Source: Virgisporangium aurantiacum
GTDB lineage: Bacteria; Actinomycetota; Actinomycetes; Mycobacteriales; Micromonosporaceae
Reading direction: 5' to 3'
Length of the DNA stretch: 64,000 nt
NCBI RefSeq assembly: GCF_016863635.1
Contig: NZ_BOPG01000061.1
Span: 62,001-126,000, forward strand
The notes under the pieces: model-generated
What the model was told of the DNA's origin: nothing
The model's input: only the letters and a program-made list of their open reading frames with translations
Database searches by the model: none
Program-made: the position numbers and the translations under genes
Shown: one piece after another, positions 1 through 12,378 of the stretch
How positions within the stretch are numbered: the first letter of the stretch is position 1
Layout of the letters: every line of letters starts with the position of its first letter

Positions 1-695
1 CCGGAGATCCCGGTGACGCTGTCCAGGAACGGGACGATGTAGGTCAGCGCCGCGTACACCGACGAGAAGACGAGGAACGTCAGGCCCAGCAACGCGAGCA
101 CGCGCGGGGCGAGCGCGTACCGCAGCTGGCCGCCCACACCGGTTCCGGTGCTCGGCACCGACGGCACCAGCGCGAGCGTGGCGACCAGAGCCACGACGGC
201 GAGCAGCGCCGCCGCGACGAAAGACCCGCGCCAGCCCAGTGCCTGGCCGGCGAACGTGCCGAGGGGCACACCCACCGCGCCGCTCACCGCGGTCCCCGAA
301 ATCACCACCGCCATCGCGCGACCCGCGCGTTCCGCCGGAACCACCGCGGTGCCGGCCGCGAACGCCGCGGCGATGAACACACCCTGGAACGCGCCGGTGA
401 GGACGCGCGCGGCGAGCAGCACGGCGAAGCTGGTGGTCACGACCGTGGCGACGGTGCCGGCGATGAAGAGGAAGAGCGCGGTGGTCAGGACGATCCGTCG
501 GTCCAGCTTCATCGTGGACGCGGTGAGCACGGGACCGCCGATCGCGAGCCCGAGCGCGTACGCCGTGACGAGCGAGCCGGCCGCCGGCACGGAGATGCTC
601 AGATCGTCGGCGATCAGGTCGAGCACGCCGACCACGAGCAGTTCGGTGCTGCCCATGACGAACATGCCGAAGAACAGTGTGGCGAGAGCTTTCAT
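1..695 (-). CDS. MFS transporter (DHA1-like), N-terminal part; runs off the window start
   Basis: The reverse strand from the ATG at 695 reads open to base 1. The visible ~231 residues are very hydrophobic, with about seven membrane segments, and carry an MFS-like early segment (GSTELLVVGVLDLIADDL) and a basic cytoplasmic loop after the second helix (MKLDRRIV). The pattern fits 12-TM DHA1 drug/sugar efflux proteins of about 390-400 residues, so roughly 40 % is missing beyond the edge. The start overlaps the stop of the upstream ArsR gene (ATGA), so the two are translationally coupled. With the ArsR and AHSA1 genes it forms a three-gene operon, which suggests a repressor-controlled exporter. 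The substrate cannot be told from sequence. Confidence 0.85.
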   Translation of the reverse strand, partial: MKALATLFFGMFVMGSTELLVVGVLDLIADDLSISVPAAGSLVTAYALGLAIGGPVLTASTMKLDRRIVLTTALFLFIAGTVATVVTTSFAVLLAARVLTGAFQGVFIAAAFAAGTAVVPAERAGRAMAVVISGTAVSGAVGVPLGTFAGQALGWRGSFVAAALLAVVALVATLALVPSVPSTGTGVGGQLRYALAPRVLALLGLTFLVFSSVYAALTYIVPFLDSVTGIS

Positions 696-1045
696 CGGTC
701 CTGCTCCAATCGGTCGCTGTCCAACCGGTCGCGGAGGGCGGCCAGCGGGCCGTCCCAGTCCCGGGCCAGCGCGGCGAGGAACTGCTGGGCCACCTTCATC
801 GGTGCGGAGTCCAGCCGGTAGCGGACGCGGCGCCGCTCGCCCGGCTCGGCCACCACGAGGCCGGCCTCGGCGAGCAACGCGAGATGCTTGGCGATGGCCT
901 GCCGGGTGATCGGCAGCCGGCCGGCGAGGTCGGTCGCGGTGGCCGGGCCGCCGGCCGCGAGCGCGGCGAGGATCCCCCGCCGGCTCGGGTCGGCCAGCGC
1001 GGCGAAGACCTCCTGGGCCACCGCCTCCGGGTCAGGCCTGTCCAT
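692..1045 (-). CDS. ArsR-family HTH regulator
   Basis: 117 residues with a winged helix-turn-helix across almost the whole length: DPSRRGILAAL, then the recognition-helix region ITRQAIAKHLALLAEAGLV, then the wing RRRVRYRLD. No cysteine metal site is visible, so this is the non-metal ArsR subgroup that typically sits beside AHSA1/SRPBCC genes. It overlaps the upstream AHSA1 gene by 14 nt and the downstream MFS gene by 4 nt. Autoregulation through the two palindromes at 1484-1528 is the likely mode of control (inference). Confidence 0.88.
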   Translation of the reverse strand: MDRPDPEAVAQEVFAALADPSRRGILAALAAGGPATATDLAGRLPITRQAIAKHLALLAEAGLVVAEPGERRRVRYRLDSAPMKVAQQFLAALARDWDGPLAALRDRLDSDRLEQDR

Positions 1046-1466
1046 CGAGGTAAGCGCAGAACTCGGTCAGTTCGTTCGTCCAGCCGTCGGTGTTGCCGCG
1101 GAAGGCCGCCTTGTGCTCGTCCTCGCCGAGCTGGCCGAACCCGGTTTCCACCATGGTCAGCGTGGTGCCGGCGCCGTTCGGTTCGAGCGTGAACTCGACG
1201 TAGGTGCGGCGCGGATCGGCGTCGGCGAGGCCGTAGATCGGCCACGTGTAGGCGAAGACGTGCGGCGGCTCGACCCGCTCGATGGTGAGGACGGCGCTGT
1301 CGCCGCTGTCCCAGCTGAGCGTCGCCTGGCCGCCGACCCGCAGGTCGACCTCGGCGCGGTTGCCGAACCAGGTGCCGAGGCCGTCGGCGGAGGTCAGCGC
1401 GTTCCAGACCTTCTCCGGCGGGTGGGCGAGGTCGAGGGTGCGCTCGATACGATCGGGGAAGGCCAT
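1032..1466 (-). CDS. SRPBCC/AHSA1-domain protein
   Basis: 144 residues from the chosen start MAFPDRIERT. A strong GAGGAG lies upstream of the ATG at 1466, which favours it over an in-frame ATG 12 codons earlier. The fold signature is that of the AHSA1 (Aha1 C-terminal-like) branch of the START/Bet v 1 superfamily: HPPEKVWNALTSADGLGTWFG near the N-terminus, GNTDGWTNELTEFCAYL at the C-terminus. Such proteins bind hydrophobic ligands in a cavity. The AHSA1-ArsR pairing is very common in Actinobacteria, but no specific ligand is known. First gene of an operon continuing into the ArsR and MFS genes. Confidence 0.88.
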   Translation of the reverse strand: MAFPDRIERTLDLAHPPEKVWNALTSADGLGTWFGNRAEVDLRVGGQATLSWDSGDSAVLTIERVEPPHVFAYTWPIYGLADADPRRTYVEFTLEPNGAGTTLTMVETGFGQLGEDEHKAAFRGNTDGWTNELTEFCAYLDGQA

Positions 1467-1483
1467 GAGTGTCTCCTCAAGTA

Positions 1484-1528
1484 GCAACCATCTGGTTGCC
1501 ATCCAACATATGGCAACCCGCCGGTTGC
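1484..1528. promoter_or_regulatory. Two palindromic operators for the ArsR operon
   Basis: Two perfect palindromes of the form GCAACC-N4-GGTTGC lie at 1484-1499 and 1513-1528, 29 bp centre to centre (about three helical turns). They sit 18-62 bp upstream of the AHSA1 start, where the operon promoter should be. Repeat spacing and position suggest cooperative binding of a dimeric repressor, most simply the ArsR protein encoded in the operon. Confidence 0.6.
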
Positions 1529-1666
1529 GTCAACCTGAGGCGTTCACCTTTCGCCGTGGGGTCCGGGACGCGGCGCGCGGAAGCCGAGGAGAGTCGCAGC
1601 CGCTACGCCGCCGATCCGGCGCGCCTCGCTTGAAGGGCGTCGTTGGTCACCGGGAGTCACGCGCAA

Positions 1667-1722
1667 AGTTGATCGAGGAAGAAGAGGCTTGTCAGCACAG
1701 GCCCTTTCTTCCTCGATCAACT
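1667..1722. repeat. Long perfect inverted repeat (hairpin), 17-bp arms
   Basis: Arms AGTTGATCGAGGAAGAA (1667-1683) and its exact reverse complement (1706-1722) flank a 22-nt centre that can itself pair (GGCTTGT with ACAGGCC, one wobble) around a CAGC loop. It lies in the 370-bp gap between the glucanase stop and the AHSA1 start. No coding potential is evident around it. It could be a second terminator or a dispersed palindromic element. Confidence 0.7.
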
Positions 1723-1768
1723 CCATCGGCCACCGCCCGTAGCCGGGATGGTGGGCGAGCCGGATCCT

Positions 1769-1806
1769 GGGAGACAAAGGTCTGTTGCAACCGACCTTTC
1801 TATCCC
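1769..1806 (-). terminator. Hairpin downstream of the glucanase gene
   Basis: An imperfect palindrome centred on GTTGCAAC: AAAGGTC (1776-1782) pairs with GACCTTT (1793-1799), and TGGGA pairs with TCCCA outside a 3-nt internal loop. It starts about 30 nt past the stop codon of the glucanase gene and has no T-tract, as is usual for actinobacterial terminators. The remaining sequence of the 1467-1836 gap shows no gene. Confidence 0.55.
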
Positions 1807-1836
1807 ACAATCCCCATCCAGGTGCGTGGGGTGTGG

Positions 1837-2961
1837 CTAGGCGACGGTCATCGCGAAGCTGTTGTCGGTGAACGCGGCGCTGCCGTTGGTGCCGCTGATC
1901 TCGAAGCCGAACTGGACCTCGCCGACGGTGACGTCGGCCCACCAGTTCTGGGTGCGCAGCCAGTTGAGGATGGCCCGCACGTCGACGTTGCCGGAGTTGG
2001 TGTTGCCGACGCGCAGGAACGAGAACACCGCGTTGGCGCCGTTCGAACCGCGGTAGATGTTCCAGGTGTGGCCACCGAGGCTGACGTTGCGGAAGTTCGG
2101 CACGGCGCCGTTCTGGTCGTACGACTCGGCGATCGGGCCGACCTGGCCGTTCCAGTTCATCCACAGCATGACCTCGTAGGCCCAGTTGTTGGCCCAGATG
2201 TCGTACGTCGTGGCGTAGTTGCCGCTGCCCGGGACGCTCACGTTGAACGAACTGGTCAACGTGGACAGCGAGCTGACCGTGCGGTTCACCGAGCCGCGCA
2301 CGGTGTGCGGGTACGATTTCACGCCCGACGTCATCGGGTGGTTGGCGATGACGCCCCAGTTGGTGGGCGTCCGGGCCCAGATCGTCTGGCTGCCGGCGCC
2401 GGAGCCCCAGATGTTGTTGTAGACGGTGTATCCGTTGCTCTGCCACGTGTCCCACTGCCCGGAGGCGACCCACACCGCGTCCGACGGTACGCCGTTCGTC
2501 GGCGGGTTCGACGGCGGCTGTGACGTCGGCGGGGTGGTGGGGCCGGTGACGCTGCCGGTGCAGGCGGTGCCGTTGAGCGTGAAGGCCGTGGGCACGGGGT
2601 TGCTGCCGGTCCACGAGCCGTTGAAACCGAACGACGCCGAGCCGTTGGTCGCGATTGACCCGTTGTAGCCGGCGTTGCGCGCGGTCACCTGCGCGCCGCT
2701 CTGGCTCACGGTGGCGCTCCACGCCTGGGTCACGGTCTGCCCGGCCGAGTAGGACCAGACGAGCGTCCAGCTGGTGACGGCGTCACCGAGGTTGACGATC
2801 GTGACGTTGGCGCCGAAGCCGCCCGGCCAGGTGGAGCTGACCGCGTACTGGACGCGGCAGCCGGTCGCCGCCAGCGCCGGGGGAGCGGTCACCACGACCA
2901 CCCCGAGGCCGGCCAGCAGGGCCGCCGTCCCCGCCATGAGGACGGGAGTTCGCCTTCGCAT
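1837..2961 (-). CDS. Secreted CBM2-GH12 endoglucanase/xyloglucanase
   Basis: 374 residues. A Sec signal peptide (MRRR plus a hydrophobic core, cleavage near ALA-A at 31) is followed by a family 2 cellulose-binding module (about 32-135, bounded by two cysteines, with the WSY/W aromatic pattern), a Pro/Thr linker (about 136-158) and a GH12 catalytic domain (about 160-374). The expected catalytic glutamates are visible: E263 in AYEVMLW (nucleophile) and E354 in FGFEISG (acid/base). The enzyme should cut internal beta-1,4-glucan or xyloglucan bonds outside the cell. An AT-rich promoter region lies at about 3012-3044. No CebR-type box is seen upstream. Confidence 0.93.
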   Translation of the reverse strand: MRRRTPVLMAGTAALLAGLGVVVVTAPPALAATGCRVQYAVSSTWPGGFGANVTIVNLGDAVTSWTLVWSYSAGQTVTQAWSATVSQSGAQVTARNAGYNGSIATNGSASFGFNGSWTGSNPVPTAFTLNGTACTGSVTGPTTPPTSQPPSNPPTNGVPSDAVWVASGQWDTWQSNGYTVYNNIWGSGAGSQTIWARTPTNWGVIANHPMTSGVKSYPHTVRGSVNRTVSSLSTLTSSFNVSVPGSGNYATTYDIWANNWAYEVMLWMNWNGQVGPIAESYDQNGAVPNFRNVSLGGHTWNIYRGSNGANAVFSFLRVGNTNSGNVDVRAILNWLRTQNWWADVTVGEVQFGFEISGTNGSAAFTDNSFAMTVA

Positions 2962-3170
2962 GGTTGTCCGCCTTCCACGAGCGGGCCACCCGCCGCGTCG
3001 GGCGACCAGACTAAATTTGTCGTATCGATAAACTTAAGAGCTTCGATGGGGCGGGTCAACCGAACCGGCACATTGCCGTGGATCAGCGGTCAAAGGCGAA
3101 GGTCGCCCGGGGCCGAGCCGATCTGCCGCACGAACACGACGAGCACGAAGAACCACGGGACGGGACCGAC

Positions 3171-3611
3171 ATGAACATCTCCGCAGGAACGTCGAGCGCC
3201 ACGGCCGCCCGGCAGGGGCAGCCGCCGGCCCGCCGCGAGGACCCGGTGAAGGCCGTCGCCGACGCGCAGGAAGTCTCCCGCGACGACCTGTTCGCCACGA
3301 TCAAGTCGTCGCAGCCGGCCGGCGGCTCCCCGACGGCCGCCGCGAACAACCAGGGACGCCCGCAGAGCCAGCTGAACAGCCCGCCGCCCGTACCGCCGCC
3401 GCCGGGCGCCCCGAAGGGCGAGCTGAGCGGACTGTCCACCGACGACGGCAAGGCCGCGGAGATCAGCGCCCTGCTCGACACCGACGTCGAGGAGGTGCGC
3501 AAGGTCAACAGCGCCGCGGAACTGGTGAAGATGTTCCAGGACCGCGGCGTCGACCTGACGTCGCTGCGCTCCGTGCTGAACAACGGCGACCTGTTGGACG
3601 TCGCGGCATAG
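3171..3611 (+). CDS. Hypothetical protein with Pro-rich middle and helical C-terminus
   Basis: 146 residues from ATG 3171. An upstream in-frame GTG at 3078 would add 31 residues; neither start has a convincing ribosome site. The N-terminal half is Ala/Gly/Gln-rich and probably disordered. A polyproline stretch (PPPVPPPPG) follows, then an acidic helical C-terminus (ISALLDTDVEEVRKVNSAAELVKM, quoted in part) ending SLRSVLNNGDLLDVAA. No signal peptide or membrane segment. I do not recognise the family. It converges on the carboxylase gene, 5 bp from its stop codon. The composition and third-base bias look coding. Confidence 0.6.
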   Translation: MNISAGTSSATAARQGQPPARREDPVKAVADAQEVSRDDLFATIKSSQPAGGSPTAAANNQGRPQSQLNSPPPVPPPPGAPKGELSGLSTDDGKAAEISALLDTDVEEVRKVNSAAELVKMFQDRGVDLTSLRSVLNNGDLLDVAA

Positions 3612-3616
3612 GGACG

Positions 3617-9088
<5,472 letters not shown>

Positions 9089-9248
9089 CCGCCCTCGATT
9101 CCCCTTCCGCACGACACTGGGTCGTTCACGATCGTCGCCCATCGTGGTGGGAGGTGTCGGGTGGCACCATGACGAAGAACGTGGTCGACCTTTGTGAGGG
9201 TCCCACAAACGGGCTTATGGAGTCTCCTCAAGACTGGAGGGGTACGCG

Positions 9249-9884
9249 GTGGTGAAGGCACGGCCGGCTGCCGGCGGGGGTCGGTGGGTGGAGATCTCGC
9301 CGGAGCGGCTCCGGGGGTGGCTCGACGGGTTCTACGGGCGGCACGACGGCGCCACCGAAGACGGGCTCACCCTCACCGGCACCAGCGACGGCGACACCGC
9401 CACCCTGCATCCGCCGCCGGGGCTCGGCGCGCCGGCCGACCTCGACGCGCTGCTCGCGGCGATCGCGCGGCCGCCGCGCATCGGGTTGGTGCTCGCGCGC
9501 AAGGGCGCGCTCGCCGTGGGGGTCGTCGAGGGGACGGACGTGAGCACGTCCAAGGTGGAACGCTTCTACGTGCAGGGGCGCACCGCGGCGGGCGGCTGGT
9601 CGCAGCAGCGTTACGCCCGGCGGCGCGACAACCAGGCCGACCACGCCGCGCAGAAGGCCGCCGACGTGGTGGCGCGGGTGCTCCTGCCGCACGTGCCTGA
9701 ACTCCGGGCGCTGGTGTGCGGCGGCGACCGGGCGATGGTCGACGCGGTGCTGGCCGACCGGCGGCTGGCACCACTGGTCGAACTGCGCCATCCGCACCTG
9801 CTCGACACGCCGGAACCGCGCCTGGAGGTACTGCGGGACGCGGCGGTGGCGGCCCGCAAGGTCCGCATCCACCTCGTTCCGTAG
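9249..9884 (+). CDS. acVLRF1-family peptidyl-tRNA hydrolase
   Basis: 211 residues, GTG start with GGAGGGG just upstream (9236-9242). The protein carries GGWSQQRYARRRDNQ around residues 112-126, which I recognise as the catalytic loop of the actinobacterial/chloroflexi VLRF1 family, eRF1-fold proteins implicated in releasing peptidyl-tRNA from stalled 50S subunits. The C-terminal half (VCGGDRAMVDAVL and following) fits the eRF1 domain-3-like fold. Divergent from the carboxylase gene with a 160-bp shared upstream region, so probably transcribed alone. Confidence 0.8.
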   Translation: MVKARPAAGGGRWVEISPERLRGWLDGFYGRHDGATEDGLTLTGTSDGDTATLHPPPGLGAPADLDALLAAIARPPRIGLVLARKGALAVGVVEGTDVSTSKVERFYVQGRTAAGGWSQQRYARRRDNQADHAAQKAADVVARVLLPHVPELRALVCGGDRAMVDAVLADRRLAPLVELRHPHLLDTPEPRLEVLRDAAVAARKVRIHLVP

Positions 9885-9901
9885 GACGTCGTACCTCCGT
9901 A

Positions 9902-9944
9902 TTGAAATACTTCAACGGGCTGCGCGGCGGCATGGTGGATACCA
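9902..9944. promoter_or_regulatory. Palindromes upstream of the FadR/GntR gene
   Basis: TGGT-GGAT-ACCA (9933-9944) matches the general TGGT-N-ACCA form of FadR-subfamily operators. A second palindrome, TTGAA-ATAC-TTCAA (9902-9915), lies just before it. Both sit 22-64 bp upstream of the regulator's GTG, so autoregulation is the simplest reading. Confidence 0.5.
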
Positions 9945-9965
9945 CATGCCAAGGAGGCCCCGCCC

Positions 9966-10727
9966 GTGACCACCGAGGACGTCCGGTACCCCGTGCTGGA
10001 GCGCGCGCCGACCCTGTCCGACCGCGTCACCGAGAGCGTGCTCCAGCTGATCACGAGCAACGCGCTCAAACCGGGCGACCGGCTGCCGTCCGAGCGTGAT
10101 CTGGGGGTGCGGTTCGGCGTCTCCCGCACGGTCGTCCGCGAGGCGGTGCGGTCGTTGGCCGCCAAGGGCGTGCTCGACGTGCGGTCGGGCAGCGGCGCGA
10201 TCGTCGCCCGCGTCGGGCCCGACACGGCGAGCCAGACGCTGCGGCTGTTCGTGCAGGGTTCCCGCGGCGGCCCCGACGGCGACGAACAGATCAACGACGT
10301 GCGGGAGATGCTCGAGGCGCGCGCCGCCCGCCTCGCCGCCGCCCGCGCCGCCGCCGGCACCAGCGCCGGCACCACCGCCAGCGCCGCGCGGCCCGCCGAC
10401 CTCGACCGCCTGCGCGACCTGCACAAGCAGCTGAAGGCGGCGAAGGCCGACGTGGAGCGGGCGGCCGTGCTCGACGTGGCGTTCCACCGCGAGATCGCCG
10501 TCGCCACCGGCAACCCGCTGTTCGTGGTCATCATCGACTCGATCGAGCCGGCGCTGCTGGACATCCGGCGCCGGACGCTCGGCTCGCCGGGCCGGCCCGC
10601 CCGTTCGCTGCGGGCGCACGCCCTGATCCTCGACCGCATCGCCGCCGGCGACCCGGACGGCGCCGAGGCGGCGATGGCCGAGCACCTGGCCGACTCCCGC
10701 GCCGCCTGGGCGAAGCTCGCGGGCTGA
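9966..10727 (+). CDS. FadR-subfamily GntR transcriptional regulator
   Basis: 253 residues, GTG start preceded by AAGGAGG. The N-terminal winged helix is clear: ALKPGDRLPSERDLG, then VSRTVVREAVRSLAAKGVL. The C-terminal FCD domain keeps FHREIAVATGNP and a late HLADSR histidine, residues that usually bind a metal next to a small organic acid effector. A low-complexity Ala/Gly/Thr stretch (about 125-140) interrupts the domain. It converges on the adenosine-deaminase gene with a 3-bp gap. No obvious target operon lies beside it, so the effector is unknown. Confidence 0.87.
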   Translation: MTTEDVRYPVLERAPTLSDRVTESVLQLITSNALKPGDRLPSERDLGVRFGVSRTVVREAVRSLAAKGVLDVRSGSGAIVARVGPDTASQTLRLFVQGSRGGPDGDEQINDVREMLEARAARLAAARAAAGTSAGTTASAARPADLDRLRDLHKQLKAAKADVERAAVLDVAFHREIAVATGNPLFVVIIDSIEPALLDIRRRTLGSPGRPARSLRAHALILDRIAAGDPDGAEAAMAEHLADSRAAWAKLAG

Positions 10728-10730
10728 CCG

Positions 10731-11744
10731 CTACGCGGCGGCGGCGTACGCGTCGATCTCGGCCAGGAGCGCCGCCTTGCCGGCGTCGCCGAGGAACGAG
10801 TAGCGCACGCCCTGCCGGGCCAGTTCCGCGACACCGGCCCGGTCGAGGCCCAGCAGCGTGGCGGCCACGGCGTACTCGTCGTTCAGCGTCGTGGAGAACA
10901 TCGGCGGGTCGTCGGAGTTGATGACGACCGGCACCCCGGCGGCCACCAGGGTGGGCAGCGGGTGCTCCGCCAGCGACGGCGCCGACCGCGTGCACACGTT
11001 CGACGTCGGGCACACCTCCAGCGGGATGTCGTGGTCGCGCAGGTGCGCCATCAGCCGCTCGTCCCGGGCCGACGCGATCCCGTGGCCGATGCGTTCGGCG
11101 CCGAGGTGCTCCAGCGCGTCCCATACGGTCTGCGGACCGGTGGACTCGCCGGCGTGCGGCACGCTCCGTAGCCCGGCCGCCCGGGCCTTGGCGAAGTGGT
11201 CGGCGAACTGCGGCCGCGGCACCCCGATCTCCGGGCCGCCGAGCCCGAAGCTCACCAACCCGTCGGGACGCAGCCGCAGCGCCACGTCGAGCGTGACGTC
11301 GGCGGCCGGGATGCCGGCCTCGCCCGGGATGTCGAAGCACCAGCGCAGCTCGATGCCGAGCTCGCGGGCGGCCCGCGCGCGGGCGTCCTCGACGGCCTCG
11401 CAGAACGCCTCGGCGGCCATCCCGCGCCGGATCGACGAGTACGGCGTCAACGTGAGCTCGGCGTAGCGCACCTGCTGCCGGGCCAGTTCGGTGGCGATGT
11501 CGTACGTGAGCGTCTCGACGTCCTCCGGATCGCGCACCAGGTCGACGACCGTCAGGTACACCTCGATGAAGTGCGCGAAGTCGCGGAACGTGAAGTACTC
11601 CGCGAGGCGTTCCGGGTCGGTCGGCACGGTGGTGGAGCCGGCGTGCCGGGCGGCCAGGCGCGCCACGGTGGCGGGCAGCGCGGAACCGATGTGGTGGACG
11701 TGCAGCTCGACCTTGGGCAGGTCGCGGATGAAGCTCTCGATCAT
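10731..11744 (-). CDS. Adenosine deaminase-family metal-dependent deaminase
   Basis: 337 residues from ATG 11744 (GGGAG upstream). The zinc site and catalytic residues of the ADA fold are all present: HVH at 15-17, the catalytic HAGE motif, the RIGHG histidine, and NSDDPP near the C-terminus. Family members deaminate adenosine, adenine, aminodeoxyfutalosine or S-adenosylhomocysteine. Which one applies here cannot be read directly. The leader (11745-11910) carries a probable SAH riboswitch, which argues for a role in SAH/adenosine turnover rather than menaquinone synthesis. Transcribed alone. Confidence 0.88.
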   Translation of the reverse strand: MIESFIRDLPKVELHVHHIGSALPATVARLAARHAGSTTVPTDPERLAEYFTFRDFAHFIEVYLTVVDLVRDPEDVETLTYDIATELARQQVRYAELTLTPYSSIRRGMAAEAFCEAVEDARARAARELGIELRWCFDIPGEAGIPAADVTLDVALRLRPDGLVSFGLGGPEIGVPRPQFADHFAKARAAGLRSVPHAGESTGPQTVWDALEHLGAERIGHGIASARDERLMAHLRDHDIPLEVCPTSNVCTRSAPSLAEHPLPTLVAAGVPVVINSDDPPMFSTTLNDEYAVAATLLGLDRAGVAELARQGVRYSFLGDAGKAALLAEIDAYAAAA

Positions 11745-11810
11745 GCTGATCTCCCTTCGCGAGATGGAAGGGGCGTACGGCAACCGGCCACCGGCCCCTT
11801 CCGGTTTCGG

Positions 11811-11910
11811 GGGAGGCGCCCTTCACGGTTCCCGAAGGAACCCCATGCAGGGCGAGCGTGGCGGCACCGTGGCCGAGCGGCCAGGTTCCGTCGCAGCGCC
11901 TCTCGCCTGC
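11811..11910 (-). ncRNA. Candidate S-adenosylhomocysteine (SAH) riboswitch
   Basis: Read on the minus strand, the leader of the deaminase gene has the parts of the SAH class in order. P1 is GCAGGCGAG (11910-11902) pairing with CTCGCCCTGC. The conserved core AGGCGCTGCGAC follows, then CCACGCTCG (consensus CCAGGCUCG, one change). Last comes GAAGGGCGCCTC, whose GCGCCTC (11819-11813) pairs seven bases with core GAGGCGC (11902-11896), as the P4 pseudoknot should. An insert between the strands is longer than in minimal examples. The platform may be the small hairpin ATCTC-N7-GAGAT (11749-11765), which holds the ribosome site GGGAG. Confidence 0.6.
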
Positions 11911-11997
11911 ATTGCGCCGTCCTCGGCGCGAATAATTGCCGGAGACGCTAACAGCCCGCCTCCGGACCCCGCAATCACCACACGCACGTGCCGCCCG

Positions 11998-12378
11998 TCA
12001 CGTCATCCGGCGGAGCACCACGCCCACCACCGCGGCGGAGGACAACAACCCCATGTGACGCGAGTCGGCGCTTCCGCCCGTGTTGTCGCCCAGCACGGCC
12101 AGCCGTCCGTCGGGCACCACCGGGTCCGGGGCCGGAACACCGGCCGGCACCGGATCACCCGGCAGGGCGGCGGCCCGCTTCACCAGGTACCGCGGCTCAC
12201 CCGGGAACTCGGGACCGGGCGACCGCAGCACCACCGCGTCGCCGCGGCGCAGCGTCTCGAACGCCACCCGACGCACGAGCAGGCGGTCGCCGGGGGAGTA
12301 GGTCGGCGTCATCGACGTGCCCTCCACCGTCACCAGCAGGAGACGGCGGCGCAGCAGGTCGCCCAGCAGGCGGATCAC
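11998..12378 (-). CDS. S26-family signal peptidase-like protease
   Basis: 126 residues from GTG 12378, which overlaps the ABC-transporter stop (GTGA). The S26 Ser/Lys dyad is visible: Ser22 in GTSMTPTYSPGD and Lys67 in YLVKRAAALPGD, followed by the late GDN-SADSR box. It is short and has no clear long N-terminal membrane anchor, as in small S26 proteases found beside peptide exporters. Last gene of a TlpA-ABC-S26 operon, so it probably trims an exported substrate or leader. Confidence 0.85.
   Translation of the reverse strand: MIRLLGDLLRRRLLLVTVEGTSMTPTYSPGDRLLVRRVAFETLRRGDAVVLRSPGPEFPGEPRYLVKRAAALPGDPVPAGVPAPDPVVPDGRLAVLGDNTGGSADSRHMGLLSSAAVVGVVLRRMT

Noticed and set aside
1837-2961. CebR-type control of the GH12 gene
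   Set aside because: I looked for TGGGAGCGCTCCCA upstream (2962-3080) and found none; only AT-rich promoter-like sequence is present.
11863-11905. tRNA-like stretch (GTGGCCGAGCGG) on the plus strand
   Set aside because: It resembles a D-arm, but no anticodon arm, T-arm or acceptor pairing follows. The bases are better explained by the riboswitch-like fold on the opposite strand.
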